Assembly (NCBI GenBank): GCA_051294375.1
Contig: CM119268.1
Location: 18,804,615 to 18,868,614 of the forward strand
Direction: 5' to 3'
Origin: Paraspadella gotoi
Lineage: Eukaryota > Chaetognatha
Length of the DNA stretch: 64,000 nucleotides
Shown here piece after piece: positions 12,094 through 24,440 of this stretch. A program made the translations under genes and the position numbers. Within the stretch, counting starts at the first letter, position 1, and every line of letters begins with the position of its first letter. The notes beneath the pieces were generated by a model that saw only the letters and a list, made by a program, of their open reading frames with translations, searched no databases and was not told the origin of the DNA.

Positions 12094-12861
12094 CATAAAC
12101 AAGACATATGTTTATTCACATTGTCTTGAGATGAAAAAAAAATACCGCGGTCTTATTTTTAAAAACGGGAAAAGCTCTTTCCTAATGAATTTAATATTAC
12201 AATAATAAAAATGCCGGTTGGATTCGTTTATTAACTTTATCTAGTAATTATATTTTTTCTCTCCGCTGCTCGGAAAACGCCCAGAGCATAATTTTGTTTA
12301 TCGAATATAAACTGTCTACTTAATAATTTCCGGAGCCCCTTTTAAATGTTTTTATGTAAATGTTTAATCATAGATTTATTGCTTGTTTTCATGCTTTTCC
12401 TTTTTCACTATTTGAAGCGCAAAACAAGTACAAAACGTGATATTTCATTCTATTTTTTATCTTTTTGTTGTTATTTTTTATTCTATTCTTTTTTTTTGGC
12501 CTTTTCTCCTCGAAATGAAAAACCGACCTCAGCTTGGATTGGGAAGATGACGATGATGATGACGACTTTTACTCTTTTTTTCTTAATTTTCTGCTGTGAA
12601 GTCTTCTTTTTTTATTATAGTACAGTAAAAAAAAATATAACCATCTCTGCTTCAAGTGAAATTTAAACCAATATAACTGAAATCTTGTTCTATTTTTTTT
12701 GTTTTGTCTATCACGAACTCACGTTCAGGTCAACCAATCTATTTTGGAAGAAAAAAATGTTTTTAGTCAGAAAAAATTGTTTTTTTGCGATCAATTTCGT
12801 ATTTTTGTTTTATTTTCTTATTTAATGCACAGATGTAATCTCTCTCTCTTCTCCCCATTAG

Positions 12862-13350
12862 AATCTTCACCAACTTCTCGGTCAATCGGCACACCACTCT
12901 CAACGCCTTCGCAGTCTTCTTCCTCAATCTCTCCTTCCATCCCTTCCTCCGTCGTCCCTTTATCTCTCGACTCCTTCAACTCTCCAACAATTTCGTCCAC
13001 TTCCTCCGCAGCCTCCGACGCCGATCTCTCTTTTCGCGGCGTCTCTTTGCCTCCGGCGCCTTTTCCTCAACCGGCGCCCCCTCTCGTCAGACTCAACGTC
13101 GCCAAACTTCTTTCCGCTTCGACACGCGGCGTCGCCGATTTCGACGCCGCCGACCAAAGCTTAAAACGCTGGAGTTTCCACGAGTCATCGGCGTCGATTT
13201 TGGAATCTGCGAGGCAAGACACGCCCATTTCGGATCTCGGAGCCACGCCCACTACGGAACCGTTGTCGAACGACAACTTCGTCAAACAGAAGAATCGTTA
13301 TTCGTCAAAATTTCCCGTCTTCGCCGGCGTCAGACAACCCTCGTTTCGAG
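12862..13350 (+). CDS. Exon of unrecognised Ser/Pro-rich protein
   Basis: The exon runs from acceptor CTCCCCATTAG to donor GTGAGCTC, phase 1 at both ends, about 163 codons. It starts Ser/Thr/Pro-rich (SPTSRSIGTPLSTPSQ) and then becomes mixed, with segments such as LKRWSFHESSASILESARQ and KQKNRYSSKFPVFAGVRQPS that look like ordinary coding sequence. Its last base plus the first two bases of the exon at 17,458 make a Gly codon, so the two exons join in phase. The open frame extends upstream to a methionine at 12,699, but that part is T-rich intron. No domain is recognised, and the upstream exon was not found. Confidence 0.7.
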
Positions 13351-13986
13351 GTGAGCTCAATATTAAAATTCAATTTCAATATTATCTTTTACCAAATCCC
13401 TAACGGAAGGCTAACTAAACCTTTTCCCAAGTCCACAAAATAATCTATATCCCCGTCCGTCTAACCGTACACCCTAATCTCAAACCCGTTTCCCCAAACC
13501 TAATCCCTAACCTCTAACATTTAACCACTAATCTCTGACATCATGTCTACAAACGTCTAACCTTTTACTCAAAAAGAAACTTAATGCTCAACCTGCATAT
13601 GCAAAAATTGGGAAAATTTTTTGGGTGAGACGATCGCGCGAAGAACATTTGTGAAAAAGACTCGCGCACAATCACAACAAATGCATTTCATTCTCGCATA
13701 ACATTTTTGTTCATTGTTCAGTTTTAATCTATAACAAACGACAATTTGTTTCGTATTTTCATCCTTAAATCTGTAAATCATCCTTTTTCGAAATCTTCTT
13801 TCCAAATCTTCTTTCCGGATCGTCTTTCCAAATCTTCTTTTTAAATCTTCTCTCCGGATTTACTTTCCGTCGCTTCTTGATCCCGCCTCTCGTCTCCCTT
13901 CTTTTTTTTTCTTTTAAAGGGATGAATCGATTTTGGAAAGACTCAAAAATTTCACGCAGACAAAGTAAATTTAAGTTTACAGCCTT

Positions 13987-14097
<111 letters not shown>

Positions 14098-14891
14098 GAT
14101 AATGAGAAATCAAACAAGACAATACAAATTCTTTTCCAAATTATTGGGAATCGAATTCTCGTCTCATTTTATTCGATCGAACATTTTTATTATCATCGCA
14201 AAATCAAATAAGGATCCGTCGAATGAAAAAAACAACAACAAAACAAACAAAAAATCCGATTTAAACAAACGTTGTTTTAACTATTGTGATTTTTTTCCCG
14301 GAATTGAATTGTAGCTATTATTCTTTGTTTGATTTTGATTTTTGCGTAAATCAAATAAAAACAATTTGAAAAGCACATCATTGGTCTTATTGCCAATCTG
14401 GCCTCACGTCGTTCTCGGAATTATTACTTCGCTTTTTTAACTTTTGTTTATCGAAAAAAAATTTTTAAATACAACACATTTTATTTTGTATTTTCGTGTT
14501 ATTTTCATAATCGATCTTTCAGACAGTCCGTTATTCATTTCCTCTTTTTCCAATTTTTGTCACTTGAAATTTATTTGTCCGGACATGAAATATTATTGTT
14601 TCAGCGAAAAGGTTATGTTGGCCTTTTGGATATCCAGACAGTATTATTTATGCTACTGGCCCGTTTGACATAGTCTAGCTTGTCTGACTGATTGTTTTAC
14701 CGGTTGACTCTGTCCCTGTCTGATTGAATTGGAAATTTATAATATTTTCAAAGGAATTAGTTTGAATGACTTGCCTTTCTTAACTTCCTGACTTTCCGAC
14801 AATGTCTCTCCAGCAACCTTATCGTAGATATTCCTTTCTTGACTGGGAAATTAAAGAGTCAACACGAACTGCAACCACGTGGGCGAAAAAC

Positions 14892-14913
14892 GAAGAGAGA
14901 GAGAGAGAGAGAT

Positions 14914-14963
<50 letters not shown>
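14892..14963. repeat. GA microsatellite
   Basis: GA run with one AAAG interruption near 14,914. Confidence 0.9.
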
Positions 14964-14968
<5 letters not shown>

Positions 14969-15910
14969 TTTGACTTTTTTGTTTTTATTTTTATTTTTCT
15001 TTATTTTTTCAAAAAAATTAAGAAACGATCGGGATCCATTTCAGTTTTCTCAGCTGTTGAAAACCCAAACGTGAAAAAAGTTTAAAAAATTAACAGGTAA
15101 CATAATTTTTATATTGGTTGTACCAATTTCATAAAGATAAATTGTCGGCTCGATCAGTTTTTTTGGTTTTTTTTCGTTATGTTTTTGTTCGTTTGTATGG
15201 TTTGCTATTTCCTCTTTGTTTTCATGCCTTAAATTCTGTTCAATAAACAGATCACAAACAAACGCGATGAGCTTCGATTAAACATCAAGGGGTCAAAGTT
15301 TATTCAAGTTTATTTATTCGCATTTAATCACATTTAATTCATTAAAAAAAATGACCCCTGATATCGATTTTTCAAATCGACTACTTTTTATAAAAAAAAA
15401 AAGAAAATCTTTTCGCAACTTTTTTTCCTTTTTTTCCTTTTTTTAAAAAAAGATCATTTTCTGTTTCTCTTCTTCTTCGCCGCGAGACACTTCGTTCTTT
15501 GCTCTGCGCGCGGGAAAAAATGTTTTTAAAAATATTAAAAGACGAAAAAGTAAACAAACAGTTTAAAATTTGGCGCCAAATAAAATAACGTGGATTCTGG
15601 ATCGTTTCGTCTTTTTTCGAAGTGAGAATCGAAATTTATCAGATAAATAAAAAAAAATAACAGAAAAAAACGATGGAAATTTGCTTACATGTCTACCGAT
15701 AGAGGGAAATTTCGTAGCGACGCCAGCCGACGCTAACTGACGGAAAAGTCAAGGACGAAAACTGACATAAACAGACAATAATAGAACATATAAACAAGAA
15801 GTTTTAGAATTGTTCCTCAAAAACGATAGCAAGCCCCTTTCGTTCCTGCTAACAAACACAAGCCTAACATCAAATCACAAACAACCTCTTGGAGAGCGGC
15901 ATGGATTGTG

Positions 15911-16768
15911 NNNNNNNNNNNNNNNNNNNNNNNNNNNNNNNNNNNNNNNNNNNNNNNNNNNNNNNNNNNNNNNNNNNNNNNNNNNNNNNNNNNNNNNNNN
16001 NNNNNNNNNNNNNNNNNNNNNNNNNNNNNNNNNNNNNNNNNNNNNNNNNNNNNNNNNNNNNNNNNNNNNNNNNNNNNNNNNNNNNNNNNNNNNNNNNNNN
16101 NNNNNNNNNNNNNNNNNNNNNNNNNNNNNNNNNNNNNNNNNNNNNNNNNNNNNNNNNNNNNNNNNNNNNNNNNNNNNNNNNNNNNNNNNNNNNNNNNNNN
16201 NNNNNNNNNNNNNNNNNNNNNNNNNNNNNNNNNNNNNNNNNNNNNNNNNNNNNNNNNNNNNNNNNNNNNNNNNNNNNNNNNNNNNNNNNNNNNNNNNNNN
16301 NNNNNNNNNNNNNNNNNNNNNNNNNNNNNNNNNNNNNNNNNNNNNNNNNNNNNNNNNNNNNNNNNNNNNNNNNNNNNNNNNNNNNNNNNNNNNNNNNNNN
16401 NNNNNNNNNNNNNNNNNNNNNNNNNNNNNNNNNNNNNNNNNNNNNNNNNNNNNNNNNNNNNNNNNNNNNNNNNNNNNNNNNNNNNNNNNNNNNNNNNNNN
16501 NNNNNNNNNNNNNNNNNNNNNNNNNNNNNNNNNNNNNNNNNNNNNNNNNNNNNNNNNNNNNNNNNNNNNNNNNNNNNNNNNNNNNNNNNNNNNNNNNNNN
16601 NNNNNNNNNNNNNNNNNNNNNNNNNNNNNNNNNNNNNNNNNNNNNNNNNNNNNNNNNNNNNNNNNNNNNNNNNNNNNNNNNNNNNNNNNNNNNNNNNNNN
16701 NNNNNNNNNNNNNNNNNNNNNNNNNNNNNNNNNNNNNNNNNNNNNNNNNNNNNNNNNNNNNNNNNNNN
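15911..16768. other. Assembly gap, 858 N
   Basis: Unknown bases. All long open frames across it are artefacts. Confidence 1.
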
Positions 16769-17457
16769 GAAAAAAAAATTGATTTGATCGACTCGTTTTG
16801 AAGGCAGAAAACTTTGGAGTTTAGACTTTAGTACGTTGTGTAATCTAATCAAGATTCATACTCCAGGCTGCATCGGAACTTACTCGGCTTAATTCTCGGA
16901 AAATCTTTTCATATCCTCTTCGGAAAAACTCACCCATCGACAAGTGACTTACCCTTTTTTCTCCTGCGGCGATGATTTTGGGAAAATTGGAGAAAAGGAA
17001 TTCGATGACTCATCAGATTTATATTTTTTCCCCTTTTTTTTCTTTTTACACTTTTTTTATTTTCCTTTACAATAGAACTAAAATTGTTTTTAATTACCTC
17101 TGTAAACCAATGGAAAATTTAAATCCCCTTTGGAATATACATTCTAGTTATCACTAAAATGTCATAATGAAATTCATTTGCGACGAATTAAATTAGTCAT
17201 TTTCCCGATGGACTAATTTGTTTTTCGAATTGTATTTAAGTGACATGAGCGAATTTTCGCCAAAGAATCTTTATTCTTCATTAAATCACTAACAAACTCG
17301 AATATGATTTGTTGCAATCGAATGCGTTTGAGAATTGGAGGCTGCTCAAAAAGAAAACAAAAAAATTAAACAACAAACAAAAACGAATAAAAAAGGAAAT
17401 CTAAGATAAGACAAAAACATATTTTTCTGATCATCTTCTCTTCTTCCTTGATTTCAG

Positions 17458-17912
17458 GCGCGCCGCTGAAGAGACTCACGAGTCGATCTTCCTTGTCGTT
17501 GTCGTTGTCCTCGGTGACGCCGTCTCCGGCGCCGTCGCCGTCACCCTCACGTAACACGTCACCTCCGCCGCCATCTTGGATCGAGGATTTTTGCATTTCA
17601 CGTCAAACGCCTCCACCTCCTCCAGAAGAGGCGTCATCTCAAACACCAACGCCATCTCTACCGCTCTCGCCAACTCCATCACTCTGGCCATCGCGATTTA
17701 AATCCCTCACGCCAACGCTATCACTCACGCCATCGCAATCCCTCACGCCAACGCCAACGCCAACACCGAGTTCAACGCCACCAAGTCCTTTGTCGACGGA
17801 AGAGTGGCCGCCAGAATTGAGATTCTCGCCACCGACAACTCGACGGTTCGAGGCCGACAAAAAAGAGGACGGAGCCGGCATTCAACATTCAACTTTCATT
17901 CCCACAATTTTG
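17458..17912 (+). CDS. Exon of Ser/Pro/Thr-rich protein
   Basis: The acceptor is TGATTTCAG. GC completes the Gly codon begun by the previous exon, and the frame continues [19 protein letters not shown]. It is extremely rich in Pro, Ser and Thr, with TPTPS-type repeats (about 17,640-17,800), and ends in a more ordinary stretch (EWPPELRFSPPTTRRFEADK). The donor TTTTG|GTGGTG is weak, but phase 0 there matches the next exon. Such composition indicates an intrinsically disordered region. Confidence 0.65.
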
Positions 17913-18494
17913 GTGGTGGGTTCATTTTTTATTAAATGATTGATTGATTGGTTGAATCGTTGATTGATTGATTTATACATTCATTGTTCATTTATTTTTT
18001 ATTAAGTAACTTATTCATTCATATTCGCGTACAAAACTTGTAAAAACACTTATTAACTTTTGACAATTTTATTATCCTTTTCCTAATTTCTTGGTAATTT
18101 CTTCGCTCAATTGTCCCATCGCGTTTTTCTCACCCTTTCATTAGGTAAAAACCGGATTCGTAAATGATAGGCTTTCAAATTGACGAATTTTTCATTGGTA
18201 TTTCAAAATTCAAAGTCTTATTTTAAAATTATAAACCATTTTTAAAATTATCAATATTGTTGTCGAGTTTCTCTTAGCTAATTCCTAAACCAGGTTATAA
18301 AACTAGTTTTGTTTTAAAAATTTTCATGTGGTCGTTTTAATTAGATTAATCTAAAATTAAAATAATAATACATTCATTAAATATTATTGTTTTATCATTA
18401 ATCTTTAGATAAAATAAAGATAAAATATATATTTATTATCAATATTTTATTCATTCGTTTATTGTTTATTTGTTATCTTTTTTTTATTTATCAG

Positions 18495-18995
18495 GATTCC
18501 CCTTTAGCTGATTTTTCGTCTGCTTCGAGTTTCTCTCAACTCCCAGAAACGTCTTTATCTCCACCAACCGCTCCAACATTCGTTCATTCTCCAGCATTTC
18601 CTTCTCCAGCATCCGTTACCGCAGCATTGAATCAGTCGTCAACCGGTAAAGCGCTAAAATCCACGGAGATTCTCGCTTTATCCTCTACAACAGCATTTGC
18701 CTACGACGAGAGGCCGACCGCGCCGCCACGACGGTCCACTTCCAAGCGTCCGTGGTCGTTTATCGGGAAGGTGCGTTCGTCACCAAAGTCGTCGTCCTCA
18801 TCGGCGTTGCCGGACATTCGTCTGGAATACCCCGTCGCATCCCCCATCTCCTTCAACCCCAAAGCCGTCGCCGAATTCGCTCCCTCGCTACCGACGCCGC
18901 TGCCGAGAAGATCCGGCAGCGCCCCGCCGGAATTCGTAGCCGCAGAGCAGGAAATAGGCAGCTGTCCGTTGCTGCCGACTAAGCCGGATAAGAAG
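18495..18995 (+). CDS. Exon of Ser/Pro-rich protein
   Basis: The exon is 167 codons, phase 0 at both ends, from acceptor TTTATCAG to donor GTGAGTCC. It begins DSPLADFSSASSFSQLPETS. Short basic and proline-rich patches such as RPTAPPRRSTSKRPWSFIGK could be SH3-type ligand sites. It continues with DIRLEYPVASPISFNP and ends LPTKPDKK. CpG-containing codons are common, as in the other exons of this gene. No folded domain is recognised. Confidence 0.75.
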
Positions 18996-19403
18996 GTGAG
19001 TCCTTATTGAATTAATTTATATTACTGATTTTAAATAATTGAAGCTTGACTAATAAATATGATGAAAATCTTAATAGCTGCTTAACTAAAAATGAAGCCG
19101 ATTTGCTTTTTTCCCTTCATTAGTGTCAATTTTATGAAAACTGAAAAAAAAATGACATAAAATCACCAACGTCTCTTTCGTTGCAAAGGAACTTTGAATG
19201 TTTAATCAGCTTTCATGTGTAATTTAAAAAAAAAATAAAAAAGGCACAAAACAGTAAAGACACGCGGGAAAGCTTTTAAAATTTATATATATACAAGGGC
19301 GGGTTGTACTTTTAAGTTTTAAGTCTATAGAGATCTTTAGAGATTACAGAAAAAAAATTTCTGGATCTAAAGTTTTTTTGTTTTTTTTTTCTTTTCAATT
19401 TCG

Positions 19404-19554
19404 ATGCAATCCTGGTGGCTGTTGACTCTCGTCACTACGACGACGACCTCGACGACGACGACCTCGACGACGACGACGACGACGACGTTAAAGAAAAGCT
19501 CAAAGAGAGGAAAGCAGGACGAACTCGATTTCAACGACCCACATTCGTCTGCCG
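19404..19554 (+). CDS. Exon with poly-Thr run, 5' border unresolved
   Basis: The 3' end is well supported. The frame ends SSKRGKQDELDFNDPHSSA with one base left before donor GTAAGTG, and that G plus the AC of the next exon makes Asp. Upstream, ACG/TCG triplet repeats encode a Thr/Ser run back to an ATG at 19,404 (MQSWWLLTLV…). No pyrimidine-preceded AG lies close upstream, so the acceptor is uncertain: it may be an AAAG near 19,490, or the ATG may be an alternative start. The other frame of the same repeat would be poly-Asp. Confidence 0.5.
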
Positions 19555-20264
19555 GTAAGTGAAAATAGTCTGGAAAAAAGTGGAAGAGGAAAAAATTTAA
19601 AAAAGGAAGAGAGAAAAAAAAGTTTGTTTGCTTCGCTTATTTGCTTTTTTACACTTATTTTTCTTTTTCTTTTTTTAATATTTAAATTTTCTTCGTCCCA
19701 TTTTTTTCGTGTTTTGTTCCAAGTAAAAATTTATTTTCTTTTCTTTTTTTAGCTAATACGTTTAATCTCTAAAGCTGTCAGTGTTAGGAAACCTGGATAC
19801 CTGGTCCTTTGATAAACTAAAGGTTTAAATTATAAATGAATGTAAAAAAAAGGATTTAGTTTATATTTACTTAAATCTTACATAAACTTTAGAGCCGCTT
19901 CGCTTCCAACCTCAAATTATAAATAGCCAACTAGCAAAAATGTGATAAAGAGAAATCTCTATAGTTCACTCAACCCTATTGCATTGAATGACATATCAAT
20001 TTCTTCAGAACAGTTTTGATTAGTAACATCTTTGATCTAAAATTCATTCGGAAGCGCGAAACTTTTCAAATTTATTCCATTGATCCAAACGGCTGTTCCA
20101 TTCATCCAATTTACTTGAGCGACATTAAATCCGATCTTTTCATATTCAAATCCGGATCAATAAATAAACACCTCTTTCTGTCATTCTAATTCTCTCTTTC
20201 TGTCATTCTAAGTCCCTCTTTCTGTCATGTCTTTCTGTCACCAGAATCTCTTTTTTATATCAAC

Positions 20265-20269
<5 letters not shown>

Positions 20270-20340
<71 letters not shown>
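20270..20340. repeat. CT microsatellite
   Basis: A pure CT run of about 71 bases, 145 bases upstream of the acceptor of the next exon. Confidence 0.95.
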
Positions 20341-20342
<2 letters not shown>

Positions 20343-20485
20343 CACTTTATGGTCTCTCTGAATTTTTTGTCTAATACTTTTTCTAACTGTTTACTTTTCC
20401 TTTGTTACCACATTTTCCTTTCTCCCTTTCCTTCCTTTTTCCTCTTCTCCCACAAAAAAAATAATAGGGAATTTTTTTTTATTAG

Positions 20486-20686
20486 ACCGTTACAACTCGT
20501 CGTCTCTGCTCATCGGCCACGCCCAAACGCCAATCGACCAATCAAAGAGCGAGGATTCGCCGAGGGAATTAAAGCTCGGCCAATCGGAAGAAAGAGAGTG
20601 CGACGACGAAGAAGGAGTGAAAGTCGAAGAGAACGACGAAAGTCAATGGCGACGTCCAAGGCGACGAAAAAGCCTTGAAGAAAAAG
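20486..20686 (+). CDS. Exon, acidic/basic segment of Ser-rich protein
   Basis: It starts after TTTTTATTAG, with AC completing an Asp codon from the previous exon. It reads RYNSSSLLIGHAQTPIDQ, then a strongly acidic stretch (ERECDDEEGVKVEENDE), then RRPRRRKSLEEK before donor AAAAG|GTGGGA. The single leftover G joins the CT at 21,046 to make Ala. Beyond the donor the same frame continues into ATG/ACG repeats (20,690-20,850) and hits a stop, which supports splicing here. Confidence 0.65.
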
Positions 20687-20689
20687 GTG

Positions 20690-20807
20690 GGACGACGATG
20701 AAGACGACGACGAGAAAGATGATGATGATGACGACGACAATGACGGCGACGACGATGATGACGACGAAAAAATTCGGAAGTCGGTGACGCGAAAGGAGAA
20801 AGGTGAA

Positions 20808-20842
<35 letters not shown>

Positions 20843-20850
20843 CGACATGG
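20690..20850. repeat. ACG/GAT-type triplet repeat cluster in intron
   Basis: Imperfect (GAC)n and (GATGAC)n trinucleotide repeats just after a donor site. All frames through it are low complexity: Asp, Thr/Met or Arg. Confidence 0.7.
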
Positions 20851-21045
20851 AAACGTTTTACCGCTCAATTTCTTTCCCTTCCAAATAATTTGTTTTTATT
20901 ACCAAAAATTTTTTTTTTGACACTTTAAATTCTTATCCACAGTTTCCTTTTAAGAGGAGTTATTTTTTTACTTTTTTATATTTGGCGCAAATTTCTATTC
21001 ATATATTTCCTCAATTCCCTCTAATTCACCCCTTCCTCCACCCAG

Positions 21046-21455
21046 CTCTCCTCCCTTCCACTCCAGCACCCTTCGCTCCTGCTCCCCCCTCCTCCACCGC
21101 CATGTCCTTCTTCCGCTCCATCTCCCTCAAAGCCCTCAACAGAAAGGATGATTCCTCATCCTCCTCTTCCTCCTCCTCCTCCAAAGACCGGAAATCCGGT
21201 GACCGTCGCTCCTTGCTCCTCGGGGCCACGAGTCGGGCAGAAGCTCGGGCTGAACGGGCAAAGGCCGCCCGATCGATGGACCGCCTGTCCGAGTCGCCGG
21301 AACCGCCGCCGGTGAAGTCGGCGAAAAAGTCCTGGGCGACCGGAAAGAAAAAATCGTTCGATGCTCTTTTGAATATCGAAGCGAAACCGGAGGCGCGGGC
21401 CAACGCGACATCTCGCGGATCGGACGGAGAACCGAAACAAAAGATCGACGACGCG
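21046..21455 (+). CDS. Exon, Ser/Lys/Arg-rich segment
   Basis: The acceptor is CTCCACCCAG and the donor GTAAGTGT; phase 1 in, phase 0 out. It contains STAMSFFRSISLKALNRKDD, then a run of ten serines. A basic, helix-like stretch follows (SRAEARAERAKAARSMDRLS), then KSAKKSWATGKKKSFDALLN, and it ends EPKQKIDDA. The internal methionine (MSFF…) could also serve an alternative transcript, but the acceptor and the phase fit favour an internal exon. Confidence 0.75.
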
Positions 21456-21884
21456 GTAAGTGTTGGCGCTGGGAAAAGGATGTTGCGTTCTGCCAGTAGT
21501 TAAGGGACACGTCACGATACATATTACATTGTGCCAGGTCGAGTCAACTTTTTGCGACTTCCTCCTCGTCGGAAACAGTTTCCTCTTTTTAAGTTTTAAT
21601 ACAAAACAAAATATAAATGTAGAAGTTTAGTCTTAAAACGGCGATAACACTCGCTATATTTAATAATAGAGGTCGTGAAAAATAAGATAATATAAATAAT
21701 ATAAATAGTACCAGAAATCAGAGAGTAAAGAAATGTAAAACAATAAGACTAAGAACGACTTAAAAAACAAATTGAACATCTGGGTTTGTGGCGCGAACTT
21801 CGGAATGAAATTCTGCTCTCTGGGGGAGTGAGACTTTCCATGATCAGGTTATGGATGAAGAGATTTGAAGGATCAGGTGTCTCT

Positions 21885-21937
<53 letters not shown>

Positions 21938-22739
21938 TTTTTTCAAGCTTGAAGAAACTTAAAACATAATGTATATTGTTATTGATTTAATTATTTTCCC
22001 TGCATGTTTTTACAAAATGATTAACGATTGACGATTTGACGATTTCCGCTGAACTAATTTTCCGCGCCGCAAACTACATTGTAACCAGTTTGGTCGCGTC
22101 CAAGAAATTCAGCTCAACTGTGATGAGTCAACTGGTCGATGGTTGATTTTTCATTTTAAACTGAAACAAATTTTACTGACTTCTGATTAAATGATTATTA
22201 TTCAAGAATAAGGCGGTCATCCTCTCTTAATTCAATAGCCTCTGAAAAACAATAGGAAACAGCAATTTTCATTTTCCTTTTTTTTTTTATTAAATACTTT
22301 CAAATAACTCGCCCCAGATTTCGAAAAGATTACGAATAAAAATTAAGAAGAAAGGAACCAAAACCGGTTTTTTTTCTTTATCTCAAATTTTCCAGTTATT
22401 TCTGTCAATTTTTGTTGCTTTTGTTGCTTTCAATTTGTTTAAACATTTTAAAAGTTTTGGAAACGAGAAATTAATAAAAATAGTAATAAAAATACTAATT
22501 CATAAAACGAACGATAATCAAAACTAGATAACCATTCGTTCATCATGGATATTCCTGAAAACCAGGTAGGTTAGAGATGAAATAATTATGATTATTTTAA
22601 AGAGACTGTGTTAATATTAAACATCACAGTTCAGCTGAATCGACAGCTTTTATCACGTTTAACCCACTAACTTTTGACATTAACCCTTACCCTCCTCACA
22701 TCCGCACACATTGACCTTTTTGCTGGGACGTTTTCTCAG
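21456..22739. other. Intron with GA microsatellite
   Basis: AT-rich intron; a GA run lies at 21,888-21,934. Nothing else recognised. Confidence 0.6.
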
Positions 22740-22835
22740 TTTTTGGATCTGGTACAGAAATCCGCTTCGACCGCAAACAAGAAAAAGAAACTCAAACTAA
22801 ATGTTTCCTTCAAAAAAACTAAAAATCCTCCGAAG
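22740..22835 (+). CDS. Short Lys-rich exon
   Basis: The exon is 32 codons, phase 0 at both ends, acceptor TTTTCTCAG and donor GTAAAAC. It encodes FLDLVQKSASTANKKKKLKL and then NVSFKKTKNPPK. The lysine cluster could be a nuclear-localisation or membrane-binding patch. It fits in phase after the exon at 21,046-21,455. No following exon is identified until, possibly, 52,546 (also phase 0). Confidence 0.6.
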
Positions 22836-24440
22836 GTAAAACAACGAATGATTTGAAATTTCCCTTTTATTTTAATTTCCTAAGGTGACAAAGTGTAAAC
22901 AAGATGGAGGGTGATAATTTCGTCTCCAAAAGTCTTAAAAAACCTTTTTCGATTATTTCGTTAGGGTTATTTAATCATTTGAAAAAAAATTATTTTGAGC
23001 GATCATTCCTAATTAACTTTTGTGATTCGAAAATACATCCCTATGGTGATTCTATTTTCTCTCTTTATTTCACTCCTTTTTTTACAAGATTTTCACCCAT
23101 CGCACCGTAGTGGATAGAATTTTTCTTTTTTCCCCCCACCTTCCGTCCGGTCCACTCAACCACCTTCCCCACGCTTTCCGTCCTCTACCATTCTGACTCT
23201 GTTTCAAGGGGAAAATACGTTTTCGTTGCGAAGTCACGAAAATCCACGCTTTTTTGTTTTACTTCAATTTTCTTTTTTCGACTTCGAATGACGAAATATT
23301 TTCATATTTATTGTCAAAATTTTTATTTGAAATTTTATTTCTTTGGTTGGTGTAGGAGTAAGCATGATTAAATATGAGTAAATCGTGGAGTCTAATAAAA
23401 TTTTAATTTTGAAAGAAAACACTAAAATTGAATCCCTTATGAAATACAACACATACAAAACTTGCCATGTTAAAAAGAAAAAAGTACTTTTCTCTCTGTT
23501 TATTCTCTCTGTTTACATTAATCACATTAAATGTAAAGATGTTCAGGTATTTCGCAATCTGTCCGTGAGTCAACATTGGAAAATCGCTCGTCGCACGCTA
23601 TTTGAAATTGAAGGCGCCGTATTTTACTTTGGTTTCTAAATATTTTACCAATAGAAAGAAAAAATCAAAAAAAAAAGAAATCCAGAGAAATTGGGAAATG
23701 TTTGCGTCTCATGTTTTCGTTTCAGTAAGAAAAAAAACACTTCGAATTACATTTACGAGGGCGAATGTAACCCAATTCTCCACAGATGGGGACGACTTTT
23801 TTTTCTTGAAATAAAACAGCAAAAACATCATGACCTAACAAGTTATTCTATATCTTTCTATTTTGATTTAAGATTATGTTCCTTCAAAATTAAAGTCTGA
23901 TAAGATCATACTATATGTAGATCTAAAACTACTATATGTAACTCTTGAAACCCCCTCACCATTTCCGGGCTGGAAACCAAGGTTCAGTGGTCGCTCCACT
24001 CTAAAGGCAGGTTCGGACGAACCTGGGATTGAACCCGATACCATATGGTAATAAGTAGTTGATTAACAGATAGCTTTATTCAATTAGGCACTGGGTCACG
24101 AGAATTGTTTAGAGGCGGTGTGAACTTGGGCAATGCCCGCTACATACTATATTTGAATACTCAATTTTCGCCGCCTTTTCAGACGACACACTCTAAAGAT
24201 AAACATTAGGTCCAAAAAAAAAAATAGAAAAGATAAGAAAAAAAGGTGAATTGAAAAAAATCTGAGAGAAATTTGGGGCGCGTCGTTATACACACTTTGC
24301 CTTTAACTCTCAAATTCGTTTATAAATTTGACTTTTCTCCAAAAATGAAAAAAAAAAAACTTACGTTTATTACTTTTTCCTTAACCACTTAAATAATTTT
24401 TTCAAAGGCGGAAAACCTTTTTAAAACTCATCTTCAAGAT
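22836..24440. other. AT-rich interval with SINE-like remnant
   Basis: No convincing exon. Around 24,025-24,036 there is a B-box-like sequence on the minus strand (GGGTTCAATCCC). A following stretch (24,110-24,190) resembles 35,930-36,000 (GGCAATGCC… and TGATTTTCGC-type motifs). This suggests a decayed SINE or dispersed repeat. The rest shows nothing recognisable. Confidence 0.4.

Larger units (their letters stand above)
6100..12860. other. Gene-poor interval between two plus-strand genes
   Basis: This 6.7 kb interval is AT-rich and I found no exon in it with both splice sites and a convincing protein. It holds tetranucleotide, CT/GA, CA and ATT microsatellites and two dispersed-repeat copies, listed separately. 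The regions 6100-7700, 8600-9700 and 9830-11120 show nothing recognisable. If the gene at 12,862 has an upstream exon or promoter, it may lie here, but I could not identify it. Confidence 0.6.
18996..20485. other. Introns flanking the poly-Thr exon
   Basis: Apart from the exon ending at 19,554, this interval is AT-rich and holds only the CT microsatellite at 20,270-20,340 next to the following acceptor. I see no further gene. Confidence 0.5.

Noticed and set aside
12699-12861. Methionine start and 54 residues before the 12,862 exon
   Set aside because: The stretch is T-rich, ends in a good acceptor, and encodes Phe/Leu/Lys-rich sequence unlike the exon.
15810-16852. Open frames of about 300 residues over the N gaps
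   Set aside because: They consist of unknown bases; the readable ends carry no protein-like sequence. The same holds for 45,216-45,738 and 48,762-49,935.
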